Of a DNA stretch of 64,000 nucleotides, positions 10,395 through 18,387 are shown in pieces. Position numbers and translations under genes: made by a program. Location of the stretch: the IMG/VR virus record IMGVR_UViG_3300027733_000028, positions 1-64,000 of that record; one strand, written 5' to 3'. The first letter of the stretch is position 1, and the number at the start of each line of letters is the position of its first letter. The DNA is from a virus. Under the pieces are notes generated by a model, which was not told where the DNA came from, ran no database searches, and saw nothing but the letters and a program-made list of their open reading frames with translations.

Positions 10395-12989
10395 ATGGCT
10401 ACATCTTCAAAATTTATTTTACTTAATGATGCGGTATTGATGGAATACATCTATGCGGATCAGGCTCAAATAAATGTACCAGGGAACGAATTCCGTATCC
10501 CTACTACAACTGCACCGTTATGGAAGACTCAAAATCTACATACCGGAGAATATCAAATTCTTAATGATGATGCTTGTGGAATAATTCAGGATGGTCTTCC
10601 AGTAGGAACGGCTAATATCCGAAATCATTCATATGCTCAAATCTCAAGATCTAAAGTTGCAGAATTAGATATTGATCGTATTGTATTCTATAATGATTTC
10701 GATACAGATCTTACTTCGTCTGCTAGTTTACCTATCAGTTTCAACACAGGAAAATCTCCGGTATATGATACTGTCAAATTTCATCTTGTACAAGGATTTA
10801 ATTTTCAAGGTAATGAAGCTTTTGCGGCATCAATAAAAGCCAAGAAGAGAAATGGAACTAATCTAATTTTAGCCAATATACTTTATTCTAAATCAGATGC
10901 ATGGGAAACTCTTAATCCATCATCATTCTTATTTGGTGGTAGAGTTTATGATTCATATGTAGAAGTAAGAGTTCTTTCTCTTTACAATCTAGTATATGAT
11001 TATTGGTATACTACACTTAATGGAGATTCAGTTGCTGAAAAAATTACGGATGGATCCGGTTTTGAACCTTCTCAAAATATACAAATAGATTTTAGATTTT
11101 TGAATAATCCAACTTTTGTTGATGGACAAAATTATCTAACTTTTTACGAAGGAGTTCAAGCAGAAATACCTACTAAAGATCAATTCGAATCTATTAGTGC
11201 TTATATTGCAGAATCTAATGATGGTGATTATATAGAATTTTATGGAAAATTCAATGGTGATATTATCGAGAATTTTATTCTAGATATTAATGCATCTGGT
11301 TATGATTACATGTTACTTCACGATTTAGTCGTTTCTGAATATGTTTACGATCAAACTAGTGCAACTTATGCGTGGGTACAAACTGCCGATGTTCAACTTT
11401 CACAAGTTGACAATTATGATTTACCCAATACATTTCGTCCAGTAATTAAGAACACGAATGCAATATCTTTTAAAATAGATTATGTACTTCGACTATATAA
11501 TAGATCAGATAATTCACAAATTTGGAAAGCCTCATCTATGATTTCTAGTAAGGTTAATAAATATGGAAGAGTTCTTAAGGCTATTAATTTAGGTTCAAAT
11601 CCTATTCAACTTAAAGTATACAATCAATTAGTATCTAAAGAAATAAATTTACAAAGGGCTTTAGATCCAGTCATTAGCAATGTAAGATATTTGACATCGT
11701 TCACCGACAATAACGCTATTTCTATCGCATGGGATAATATTACTACTGGTGGAACTGCCACTCAAGGAACTATTCAAAATGTGTTACAAAACGGAACTAA
11801 TCTGAGAATATATCCTCAAAGTTTAGGAAGAATAATGGTATCTAAAGGAACCTCGTATGTACGTTTTACTTTATATCAGACTAAAAATAATGCTAATACA
11901 ATTCTAGATCTTTCTGGTCTAGGTGATGTTATTTTAGAATTTGGATCTAATACTGATGAATCTATTACATTTGATGAATTTCCAACAACGGCAGCCGATA
12001 AAGCAAGAGGTCAAGTTGTATTTCGTTTAAATGAAACTCAATCAACTAATATTCTAGGTTTAAAAAATCGAGAATTTAATCTTTACATACGAAATGAAAA
12101 GGGAACTACTGCCGGTTTAACCGGAGTAACTTCTATGGAAATAACCAATACAGCAGCAGCTAATGCTGCATCCTCTAGAGGAGAAAAACAACAACTCTAT
12201 ACTGGTAAATTCTATTCATCTAGCGAATATGCTAAATTAAAAGAAATTGATAAAATTGAAGATCTTCTAATAACCATTAACGAAAAAAATGGTCAAATCA
12301 GTAGACAAGAAACGATTATCGTTGAAAGAAATTCTACCGTTGTTAACAAAGATAATCAAATTTCATCTCTTAATTCTCAATTAACTAAATCTAATTCAGA
12401 TTTATCTCAGGCTTTAACAAATAACGCTGCATTAGTAGCAGCAGATAATATAGAAGACGCTGAATTCAATGCAACAATTGCTTCATTATCAAAACAATTA
12501 TCTACAATTCAATCCGTAGTAGGACAACAAACTACATTTATACAAAATATAAGTAATGAAAAGACTACATTGACTAACGAGAATAATCGTTTGCTAGCTT
12601 TAATAAGTACTCTTAATGCAACAATCTCTGCTTTACGAGCAGTTCCAGTTCAACAACCGATTCAGACTTTTACTCCTATAGAAGTTAGAAACTTTGGAAC
12701 TTCTAGTAGTATTTCTGCGAATACCAATTTGATAAGCTCTCCTACTGCAATAACTAGAAATGAAGTAGCAGTATTACCTCCTTCTTCTTCAGTTATATCT
12801 AGTCCTGTTCCTAGTTTTGCAGTTACTCCAGTATCAGCTCCTAGAGTGGTAACGGTTTCTCCGAATGTAATTGCCGCTCCATCGGTAACAATTTCAGTTC
12901 CTGCACCTTTCCAAACTGCAATTAAAGGAACTAATGTTAAAGGAACTAATGTTAAAGGAACTTCATCTAAAGGAACAAATCAACAATAA
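10395..12989 (+). CDS. Large tail or baseplate structural protein with coiled-coil C-terminus
   Basis: 864 residues. Residues 1 to about 600 look beta-rich and mixed, as in tail fibre or baseplate proteins. Residues about 615-750 form a predicted coiled coil (repeated Asn/Gln/Leu heptads). The tail is rich in Pro, Ser, Val and Ala and ends in near-identical K-G-T-N-V repeats encoded by a 15-base tandem repeat at the 3' end. The stop is followed directly by the ATG of the tail-tube-like gene, indicating one operon. The coiled coil suggests an oligomeric fibre or tail-length element. No T4 counterpart was recognised. Confidence 0.6.
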   Translation: MATSSKFILLNDAVLMEYIYADQAQINVPGNEFRIPTTTAPLWKTQNLHTGEYQILNDDACGIIQDGLPVGTANIRNHSYAQISRSKVAELDIDRIVFYNDFDTDLTSSASLPISFNTGKSPVYDTVKFHLVQGFNFQGNEAFAASIKAKKRNGTNLILANILYSKSDAWETLNPSSFLFGGRVYDSYVEVRVLSLYNLVYDYWYTTLNGDSVAEKITDGSGFEPSQNIQIDFRFLNNPTFVDGQNYLTFYEGVQAEIPTKDQFESISAYIAESNDGDYIEFYGKFNGDIIENFILDINASGYDYMLLHDLVVSEYVYDQTSATYAWVQTADVQLSQVDNYDLPNTFRPVIKNTNAISFKIDYVLRLYNRSDNSQIWKASSMISSKVNKYGRVLKAINLGSNPIQLKVYNQLVSKEINLQRALDPVISNVRYLTSFTDNNAISIAWDNITTGGTATQGTIQNVLQNGTNLRIYPQSLGRIMVSKGTSYVRFTLYQTKNNANTILDLSGLGDVILEFGSNTDESITFDEFPTTAADKARGQVVFRLNETQSTNILGLKNREFNLYIRNEKGTTAGLTGVTSMEITNTAAANAASSRGEKQQLYTGKFYSSSEYAKLKEIDKIEDLLITINEKNGQISRQETIIVERNSTVVNKDNQISSLNSQLTKSNSDLSQALTNNAALVAADNIEDAEFNATIASLSKQLSTIQSVVGQQTTFIQNISNEKTTLTNENNRLLALISTLNATISALRAVPVQQPIQTFTPIEVRNFGTSSSISANTNLISSPTAITRNEVAVLPPSSSVISSPVPSFAVTPVSAPRVVTVSPNVIAAPSVTISVPAPFQTAIKGTNVKGTNVKGTSSKGTNQQ
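12921..12986 (+). repeat. 15-base tandem repeat coding for K-G-T-N-V
   Basis: About four copies of a unit of the form TTAAAGGAACTAATG lie head to tail at the 3' end of the 864-residue tail protein gene. The first two are nearly perfect; the last two diverge (N-V becomes S-S and N-Q). The unit length is a multiple of three, so copy number can change without breaking the frame. Confidence 0.85.
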
Positions 12990-13556
12990 ATGATACTTCA
13001 AAATAGAAATGATCTTTTTAAAGTTGAGTTACCTAGAATATTCGTACCTCAAGAAATAAAAGATCGATACGCACCATACCTCTTTAGGATGCCAACTCCA
13101 GTAACGGATGTGGCCGATATTGTGAATTATTCTATTCAATCAATAACTATTCCTAATTTTAATTTTCAACCAATTGAACAGGTTAAGCCTGGTTATTATG
13201 CAGAAGCTAAAGGTACTACAAGAAGATTTCGTCAAGCTCTATCACCAGAGATGTTAATTGATAGAAACTTCACCGTCACATTTCAGCTGTTAGACGGAAA
13301 TGTTAATTATTGGATATTATTAGAAACATTCTTTCATTATTATAGCTTTGATAATCGTAATCCATATACATTTGATGTTCCTATTGGTATATTTGATGCT
13401 GAAGGAAATAAGATGTACTCATCAATATTCAAAGATTGTTTGTTTACCGGAATGAATCAATTCACACTTTCTTATTCAGAATTAACTCCTGAATTTAGAA
13501 CCTTCGAAGCTACATTTGCATTTAATGAGATAAAATTAGAATTTGAAACTCAATAA
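12990..13556 (+). CDS. Tail-tube-like protein (gp19 fold candidate)
   Basis: 188 residues, close to the T4 tail tube gp19 (163). The layout matches: an N-terminal 'N-D-L-F-K-V-E-L' strand, a central 'R-N-F-T-V-T-F' strand, and a C-terminal 'E-F-R-T-F-E-A-T-F-A-F' strand like the end of gp19 and of the related gp48/gp54 tube caps. It would form rings in the inner tube of the contractile tail. The start abuts the stop of the preceding gene. Because gp19, gp48 and gp54 share this fold, the exact identity is open; the canonical gp18/gp19 pair may lie outside the window. Confidence 0.55.
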   Translation: MILQNRNDLFKVELPRIFVPQEIKDRYAPYLFRMPTPVTDVADIVNYSIQSITIPNFNFQPIEQVKPGYYAEAKGTTRRFRQALSPEMLIDRNFTVTFQLLDGNVNYWILLETFFHYYSFDNRNPYTFDVPIGIFDAEGNKMYSSIFKDCLFTGMNQFTLSYSELTPEFRTFEATFAFNEIKLEFETQ

Positions 13557-13557
13557 A

Positions 13558-14196
13558 ATGAAATTTTACAAATATCATGAATTTCTAAATGAGGCATCTA
13601 TTGCATCGGTGATTGATAGAATAGGAAATGAAGAGAATATTCAAATTGAAAATATGGATGATTATGTTAATCATTTCATAAATATAGGCGCAAAAAGGAT
13701 TGCCGGCGGTTCATCTGCTGAAATACTCGAATACCAAGGTGGAGTTATCAAGATATATGCTCCTATCAATGATCCAGGAATGACTAGATATTTAGCATTT
13801 TGTTTATCTAATAAAACGAATTCATATACTCCTAAAATAGAAAAAATTCTAAAGGTTTGGGCCAATGAAGAAAGATGGATATTTGCAGTATTCATGGAAA
13901 ATCTAGAAAAACCAAGTGGAGATTTTACCAATGAATTAAACATGTATTTAGAAACTCAATTAAAGGGATATCGTTTCGGTAATAATAAAGAGGATACCAA
14001 CTTTTTTGAAGGTTTAAAATCTATTATAATTAAATATTCAAAAGATTCAGATAAAAAATCTTTAAACGATATAATTGCATTCCTTAATGGATCAATTGAC
14101 AAATATCGATATCAGGTAGATTTTGGTCCTCAGAATTGGATGATGCGAAGAGGTCAATTAGTTTTAATTGATCCATTTTGGCCAAGTATGGAATAG
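13558..14196 (+). CDS. Kinase-like protein with capsid-targeting-type N-terminus
   Basis: 212 residues from the ATG at 13558, preferred over an earlier in-frame start at 13543 because it places the tag MKFYKYHEFLNE right at the N-terminus, followed by A (a gp21-type site). Residues about 40-65 (G-G-S-S-A-E-I, then G-G-V-I-K-I-Y) resemble the glycine loop and Lys strand of kinases. Near the C-terminus D-F-G-P-Q-N-W-M-M-R and L-V-L-I-D-P-F match the catalytic Asp/Asn and metal Asp segment of the compact phage protein-kinase/APH-like family. Likely a small phosphotransferase carried in the capsid. The substrate is unknown. The gene begins two bases after the tail-tube-like gene. Confidence 0.55.
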   Translation: MKFYKYHEFLNEASIASVIDRIGNEENIQIENMDDYVNHFINIGAKRIAGGSSAEILEYQGGVIKIYAPINDPGMTRYLAFCLSNKTNSYTPKIEKILKVWANEERWIFAVFMENLEKPSGDFTNELNMYLETQLKGYRFGNNKEDTNFFEGLKSIIIKYSKDSDKKSLNDIIAFLNGSIDKYRYQVDFGPQNWMMRRGQLVLIDPFWPSME

Positions 14197-14203
14197 GATT
14201 GAA

Positions 14204-14211
14204 TATATAAA
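14204..14211 (+). promoter_or_regulatory. Late-promoter-like TATATAAA motif
   Basis: TATATAAA lies 22 bases before the start at 14234, in a 37-base gap. The same element recurs before many head and tail genes here and resembles the T4 late -10 box TATAAATA. A gp55-like factor is encoded at 46882. Confidence 0.5.
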
Positions 14212-14233
14212 TTAATATAAAAACAACAAACTA

Positions 14234-14539
14234 ATGAATATCATTCCAACATTTGATGGATTTATTAACGAAGGAAAGATTTCCATCGGAAAAATGAATT
14301 TTTTTGTACGAGTTTTTAACGATGCAAAAGGACTATACGTACAATTTATACCGGATGGCAAGACTTTAGATAAATTTTCTAAGAATGACATGGTAGAAAA
14401 TATAAAAGATAAACTAGATTCAGCAATGCCTCAATTTGCAAGTGCTCTTTGGTTCGCAATTGACAATCAAGCCACAGGAGTAATTTTCAGATTAGACCCA
14501 TATAAATTAGAAGAAATAATTACAAAAGCTATTAAATAA
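14234..14539 (+). CDS. Small putative capsid-packaged protein
   Basis: 101 residues, no known family. The N-terminus MNIIPTFDGFINE followed by G fits the recurrent capsid-targeting tag of this genome; cleavage after Glu13 would leave an ~88-residue mixed alpha/beta protein. A late-promoter-like box lies 22 bases upstream. The stop overlaps the start of the next tagged gene by one base, so they are cotranscribed. Function beyond probable packaging is unknown. Confidence 0.6.
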   Translation: MNIIPTFDGFINEGKISIGKMNFFVRVFNDAKGLYVQFIPDGKTLDKFSKNDMVENIKDKLDSAMPQFASALWFAIDNQATGVIFRLDPYKLEEIITKAIK

Positions 14540-14904
14540 TGAAAACATTCAAAGAATATCTTATTGAAAGTAATACTTTCTCTGAAGAAGAAATCAAAGC
14601 ACTTAATGAAAATCTTAAGTCTGAATTAACTGAAGCTGAAGAAGCTAAAATCGATAAAGCTATCAAAGAATTTTGTAGTCAATATCTTGATAAAAACAAG
14701 AATATAAAAGAATTTAATGAAGAGCTTACAAATGAAGGTTTTCTAGGATCTATCCTAGGAGGTCTTACCGGTTTTGCTCTAGGATCTTCGATCGGTAAAA
14801 TTATTGCAAATGTACTAGGTATTGAGAGAGGCGTAATTTACGATTTACTAACAAGTAGACTTGTTGGAGCTGCATTAGGTGCTGCATTAGGAAAACGTGT
14901 ATGA
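14539..14904 (+). CDS. Putative packaged glycine-zipper protein
   Basis: 121 residues. The N-terminus MKTFKEYLIE is almost the T4 capsid targeting sequence, followed by S. An acidic helical segment (about residues 15-66) precedes a second site of the same type (E-E-L-T-N-E, then G-F-L-G). The C-terminal half is a hydrophobic, Gly/Ala-rich segment (G-x3-G-x3-G spacing) typical of glycine-zipper, membrane-active helices, ending in K-R-V. Two cuts by the prohead protease would release a ~55-residue membrane-seeking peptide. A role in membrane insertion during DNA ejection is inference. It overlaps the RuvC-like gene by four bases. Confidence 0.6.
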   Translation: MKTFKEYLIESNTFSEEEIKALNENLKSELTEAEEAKIDKAIKEFCSQYLDKNKNIKEFNEELTNEGFLGSILGGLTGFALGSSIGKIIANVLGIERGVIYDLLTSRLVGAALGAALGKRV

Positions 14905-15518
14905 TAATAGGAATTGATTTCTCAATTAACAGTACAGCCGTATCTATAAACGAAGGAGGTAACCTCACTCTATTTTCATTCGTTCCAAATTTTCAATCAG
15001 GTAAAGCCGCATTCAGAACACATGATGCAATACGAGAAATTGTCACGGTTGTTAGCTATAATAAAGAACCTAATACTAAAGATAGTTTAGAAGATCAAAG
15101 AATTAAGATTCGTAATGCTAACGAATTATCCGATCAAATAATATCTCACATTAGACCTTATTTAGAAGAAGCAGAATTTATCAATATAGAAGGTTTCTCA
15201 TTTGGATCTAAAGGAAATTCTTTCATCGATCTAATATCATACAATACATTTTTAAAAGTAAAACTGCTACAAATTGTAGGAGAGAAGATTTGGGTTATCC
15301 CTCCAAAATCTATTAAGAAGCTATATACAGGAAATGGCAATGCTTCAAAATGTATGATGGTTAATCGTTTCATGATGGATTCTTCTCCTCTTCGAGATAA
15401 AATCACCGAACTTGAATTTATTCAAGAAGGAGAATACGCTATCCCTAAACCGATTGACGATATTGTTGATGCCGTAGCTCTTTCTCGATTAAACCCGAGT
15501 ACACAATCCATCATATAA
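14901..15518 (+). CDS. RuvC-like Holliday junction resolvase
   Basis: 205 residues with the RNase H-fold acidic residues in RuvC order: G-I-D-F-S at residues 4-8 (Asp6), I-E-G-F-S-F-G near residue 95 (Glu), and D-D-I-V-D-A near residue 186 (paired Asp). It should cut Holliday junctions and branched DNA as a Mg-dependent dimer. In T4 the debranching enzyme before packaging is the unrelated gp49 (endonuclease VII); no gp49 is seen in this window, so this enzyme may do that job. It is located with head/tail genes rather than replication genes, which fits a late role. Confidence 0.75.
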   Translation: MIIGIDFSINSTAVSINEGGNLTLFSFVPNFQSGKAAFRTHDAIREIVTVVSYNKEPNTKDSLEDQRIKIRNANELSDQIISHIRPYLEEAEFINIEGFSFGSKGNSFIDLISYNTFLKVKLLQIVGEKIWVIPPKSIKKLYTGNGNASKCMMVNRFMMDSSPLRDKITELEFIQEGEYAIPKPIDDIVDAVALSRLNPSTQSII

Positions 15519-15539
15519 GTAGTTAAAGACTGTAATTTC

Positions 15540-17369
15540 ATGAAAGTTAATATTATAACTAGGCTCACTCGACCTGAATACCTTAAAGAGGTTTGGAAAT
15601 CTATAGAAGATTCTCGAGTAGATAACATCCAGATAAATTGGCATGTTATCATTGACATATTAGGTAATTTCTCAATATCCTCAGAACTTCTTAGGTTTAT
15701 TGAGAGTAAAACTACCTCGATCATTATGGAAAAAGGTGAACCAAACACTTTTGGATATAGCCTAATCAATAATCTAATTGATACTTTACCCGATGATGAA
15801 TGGATATACATTCTTGACGATGATAATGCAATACATCCTGAATTTTTCAAAATCGTACAAGAAAGAGTTAACCTTCCCGGAATCTGGGCATTCAATCAAT
15901 TAGTCGAAGGAAAAGACTTTACGAAATTACATATCAGAGAAGCCACTCTCGATAATATGAGATGGCAAGGAGTAGATGTTGGCCAACTACTTATTCATAA
16001 AGGAACAATGAATCCACATCGTTTTCATGCTCATTATAGTGGAGATGGATATTTCATCAATGCCATCAAGGCAGAAAAACCCGAGATATTTCATTTCATT
16101 AATGAAACCCTTACTAATTACAATTATTTTCAGAAGAAGAAGCTCAATAGAAAACTTCCAAGAATTCTATTAATACACGATAAAGATGTTGAGTTAATAT
16201 CCAACAATCCACCTTATTTTGAATGTGAAGAACTTACAGTTAAAAGAATAGAGAAATATGATGAATCGGTCGTTTCTGAATTTAATCCAGATTGTATTTT
16301 ATCGATTGGCGGTGAATGGAAAGATTATCCTGAGCTAGCTAATTCATCATTTGACTTTAAACAAAGGTGGTTGCATTTCGAAGAGTACTCACCAGAAATA
16401 GGAGAAGATGCCTATCAATGTGCAACTGCCTATATTCTAAATAGACAAACCACTCAACCGCTTTTAAGTATTATTACTCCAATATACAATACTGGAGATA
16501 AGCTAAGAAGAACTTATAAATCAATCAAAGAACAAACTTACACGAATTGGGAATGGGTTATTGTTGACGATTCGACAGATGAATATACCTCTAATCTTGC
16601 AAAAGAAATCGAGAAAGATGATTCGAGAGTAACTGTCTATCGAATACTTCCAATTAGTGGTGGAATTATTGGTGAAGCCAAATATCGTGCATTCATGCTT
16701 TCTCGAGGAGAAATTCTTATGGAAATGGATCATGATGATGAGCTACATCCAGAAGCAAATGAATATATTATTAAGGCTTATAATCGATATCCAGATGCCG
16801 GTTTCTATTATTCAGATTGTATAGAGATTAACGAAAAACACGAATCTTTAACTTATGGACCTGATGGAACATGGGCTTTAGGTTATGGTAAATATTATGA
16901 TTATCATCATAATGGAAGAGATTACAAATCCGTAGATCAACCTAATATTAATCCTCTTACTATTCGCCACATTGTGGCTGTTCCAAATCACTTTCGTGCT
17001 TGGCGAAGAGATGTTTATCTTTCAGTTGGATCTCATAATAGAAGATTATCCATAGCTGATGATTATGAGTTAATCGTTAGAACATTCCTACAAACTCGAA
17101 TGGTTCACATTCCAAAACCTCTCTACTTCCAATATTATCATGGAGGAAATTCTCAAGATGATGGTAATGCAAGAGCCGATATTCAAAGAAGAGTAAGATC
17201 TATTTCAGTTTTCTATAACTGGGATATCAGAAACAGATTCCGTCAATTAGGCGTAGAAGATTGGGCATTCGTTGATTCTAATTGGCCTTGGTACGAATCA
17301 CCAAAATTCGGTGAGGAAGAGAAGTATGTTAATTATCTTTTAGATATTAATGAGAATGAAGGAGAATGA
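15540..17369 (+). CDS. Two-domain glycosyltransferase
   Basis: 609 residues. The N-terminal ~150 residues look like a GT-A fold with an acidic D-D-D-N motif in W-I-Y-I-L-D-D-D-N. The second half, from about residue 306 (L-S-I-I-T-P-I-Y-N), is a classical GT2 domain with a D-D-S motif and M-D-H-D-D-E near residue 394 as nucleotide-sugar/metal site. The middle (about 195-300) is a linker domain of unknown type. No signal peptide or membrane segment. It may modify host surface glycans, phage DNA or virion proteins such as the adjacent tail proteins; the sequence does not decide. The acceptor is unknown. Confidence 0.75.
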   Translation: MKVNIITRLTRPEYLKEVWKSIEDSRVDNIQINWHVIIDILGNFSISSELLRFIESKTTSIIMEKGEPNTFGYSLINNLIDTLPDDEWIYILDDDNAIHPEFFKIVQERVNLPGIWAFNQLVEGKDFTKLHIREATLDNMRWQGVDVGQLLIHKGTMNPHRFHAHYSGDGYFINAIKAEKPEIFHFINETLTNYNYFQKKKLNRKLPRILLIHDKDVELISNNPPYFECEELTVKRIEKYDESVVSEFNPDCILSIGGEWKDYPELANSSFDFKQRWLHFEEYSPEIGEDAYQCATAYILNRQTTQPLLSIITPIYNTGDKLRRTYKSIKEQTYTNWEWVIVDDSTDEYTSNLAKEIEKDDSRVTVYRILPISGGIIGEAKYRAFMLSRGEILMEMDHDDELHPEANEYIIKAYNRYPDAGFYYSDCIEINEKHESLTYGPDGTWALGYGKYYDYHHNGRDYKSVDQPNINPLTIRHIVAVPNHFRAWRRDVYLSVGSHNRRLSIADDYELIVRTFLQTRMVHIPKPLYFQYYHGGNSQDDGNARADIQRRVRSISVFYNWDIRNRFRQLGVEDWAFVDSNWPWYESPKFGEEEKYVNYLLDINENEGE

Positions 17370-17516
17370 AGGAGATTAACCTAACTAGTAAATACTAGTA
17401 CTGCCTGAAGAACTATATTATTTCCTCGATCACCTTAGATAAAGGTTATATGACAATTAGATAGGGGCAGATTCAGTATTGATATATAAACTGAATAAAA
17501 TTAAATTTAGCTTCTA
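17370..17516 (+). promoter_or_regulatory. Structured leader upstream of the PA14 tail gene
   Basis: A 147-base non-coding stretch. An ACTAGT-aaat-ACTAGT hairpin (17384-17399) is followed by a region that can be closed by CTGCCT (17401-17406) pairing with GGGCAG (17465-17470), enclosing ACCTT/AAGGT (17432-17436 with 17442-17446). TATATAAA at 17483-17490 lies 26 bases before the ATG. Best seen as a leader or a termination/promoter region between two units; a structured RNA is possible. No tRNA features. Confidence 0.4.
17483..17490 (+). promoter_or_regulatory. Late-promoter-like TATATAAA motif
   Basis: Same element as before other late genes; 26 bases upstream of the ATG at 17517. Confidence 0.5.
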
Positions 17517-18383
17517 ATGGCAAATAGTAGAGCATTCGCATATAACCCGACTCTCGTGAGTGTAGCCGGAGCAACCAATTATGGATATCTATGTGTTGGA
17601 TATCCGTCAGTTTCCTATGAATCTACTGGATTAACTTGGTGGGGTGGACCTAGTGAAGGTAAAGGTTATGTGATTGCTGCTGCTCTTCCAGGTGCTACTC
17701 AACCAACATCAGATCCAAATCGCCCTTTTGCCTCCGTGCAATTTTGGGGTACTGAAGTTCTTGTTGGTCCAACTAGTAATAATGCATTTCTTACATTAGC
17801 AAATTCTATAGGATCCACCACATTCACAACGGTCACTAATGCAACGAATTGGTTAACTGCTAATGGATACTGGACTTCATATTTACCTTATGTTGCTGGA
17901 TTATATAAGACAACATATAGTGGATATTTTGCTGACAATGTTAGTTTCTTTGCAACGGCAACTCCTGCTTCAGTAGGAAATAATCCGGCAACATCTGTAC
18001 AAACAACCTCTATATTTGAACCGGCTACTGATGATGGAACTAATTTCAGTTGTCAATGGTTGGGATATTTCAAACCAACAACCACCGAAACCTACACATT
18101 TTTCACGTCATCCGATGATGCATCGTATGTTTGGGTTGGAAGTAATGCACAAACCGGATTTACTACCGGAAATGCAACGGTTAATAATGGAGGTGCTCAT
18201 GGACCCACTGAAAGATCTGGTTCTATAGCTTTAACCGCTGGAGTTTATTATCCAATCCGAATACAATTTGGCGAACAAGGTGGAGGAGATGTAATGACAT
18301 TTAATTACTCAACTCCAACTATTACTAAAACAACAAACGTAACCGGATTAGTTTTCTATAATTCAACAACTAACAATTTCTAA
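17517..18383 (+). CDS. Tail-associated protein with PA14-like domain
   Basis: 288 residues. The first ~115 residues are paralogous to the N-terminus of the next protein (both start M-A-x-x-R-x-F-A-Y-N and share G-L-T-W-x-G-G-P and N-G-Y-W-T). Residues about 135-285 resemble a PA14/GLEYA carbohydrate-binding fold: W-L-G-Y-F-K-P-T-T-T-E-T-Y-T-F, then S-D-D-A-S-Y-V-W-V-G, then the late strand containing F-G-E-Q-G-G-G-D. No signal peptide. Probably a virion decoration or receptor-binding element: shared attachment module plus exchangeable glycan-binding tip. Confidence 0.6.
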   Translation: MANSRAFAYNPTLVSVAGATNYGYLCVGYPSVSYESTGLTWWGGPSEGKGYVIAAALPGATQPTSDPNRPFASVQFWGTEVLVGPTSNNAFLTLANSIGSTTFTTVTNATNWLTANGYWTSYLPYVAGLYKTTYSGYFADNVSFFATATPASVGNNPATSVQTTSIFEPATDDGTNFSCQWLGYFKPTTTETYTFFTSSDDASYVWVGSNAQTGFTTGNATVNNGGAHGPTERSGSIALTAGVYYPIRIQFGEQGGGDVMTFNYSTPTITKTTNVTGLVFYNSTTNNF

Positions 18384-18387
18384 TTAA

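Noticed and set aside
12921-12986. Possible CRISPR array
   Set aside because: The 15-base repeats are contiguous, without spacers, and lie inside a coding region.
17401-17470. tRNA in the structured gap
   Set aside because: Closing stem is present but no anticodon arm, T-loop or CCA-like end could be traced.
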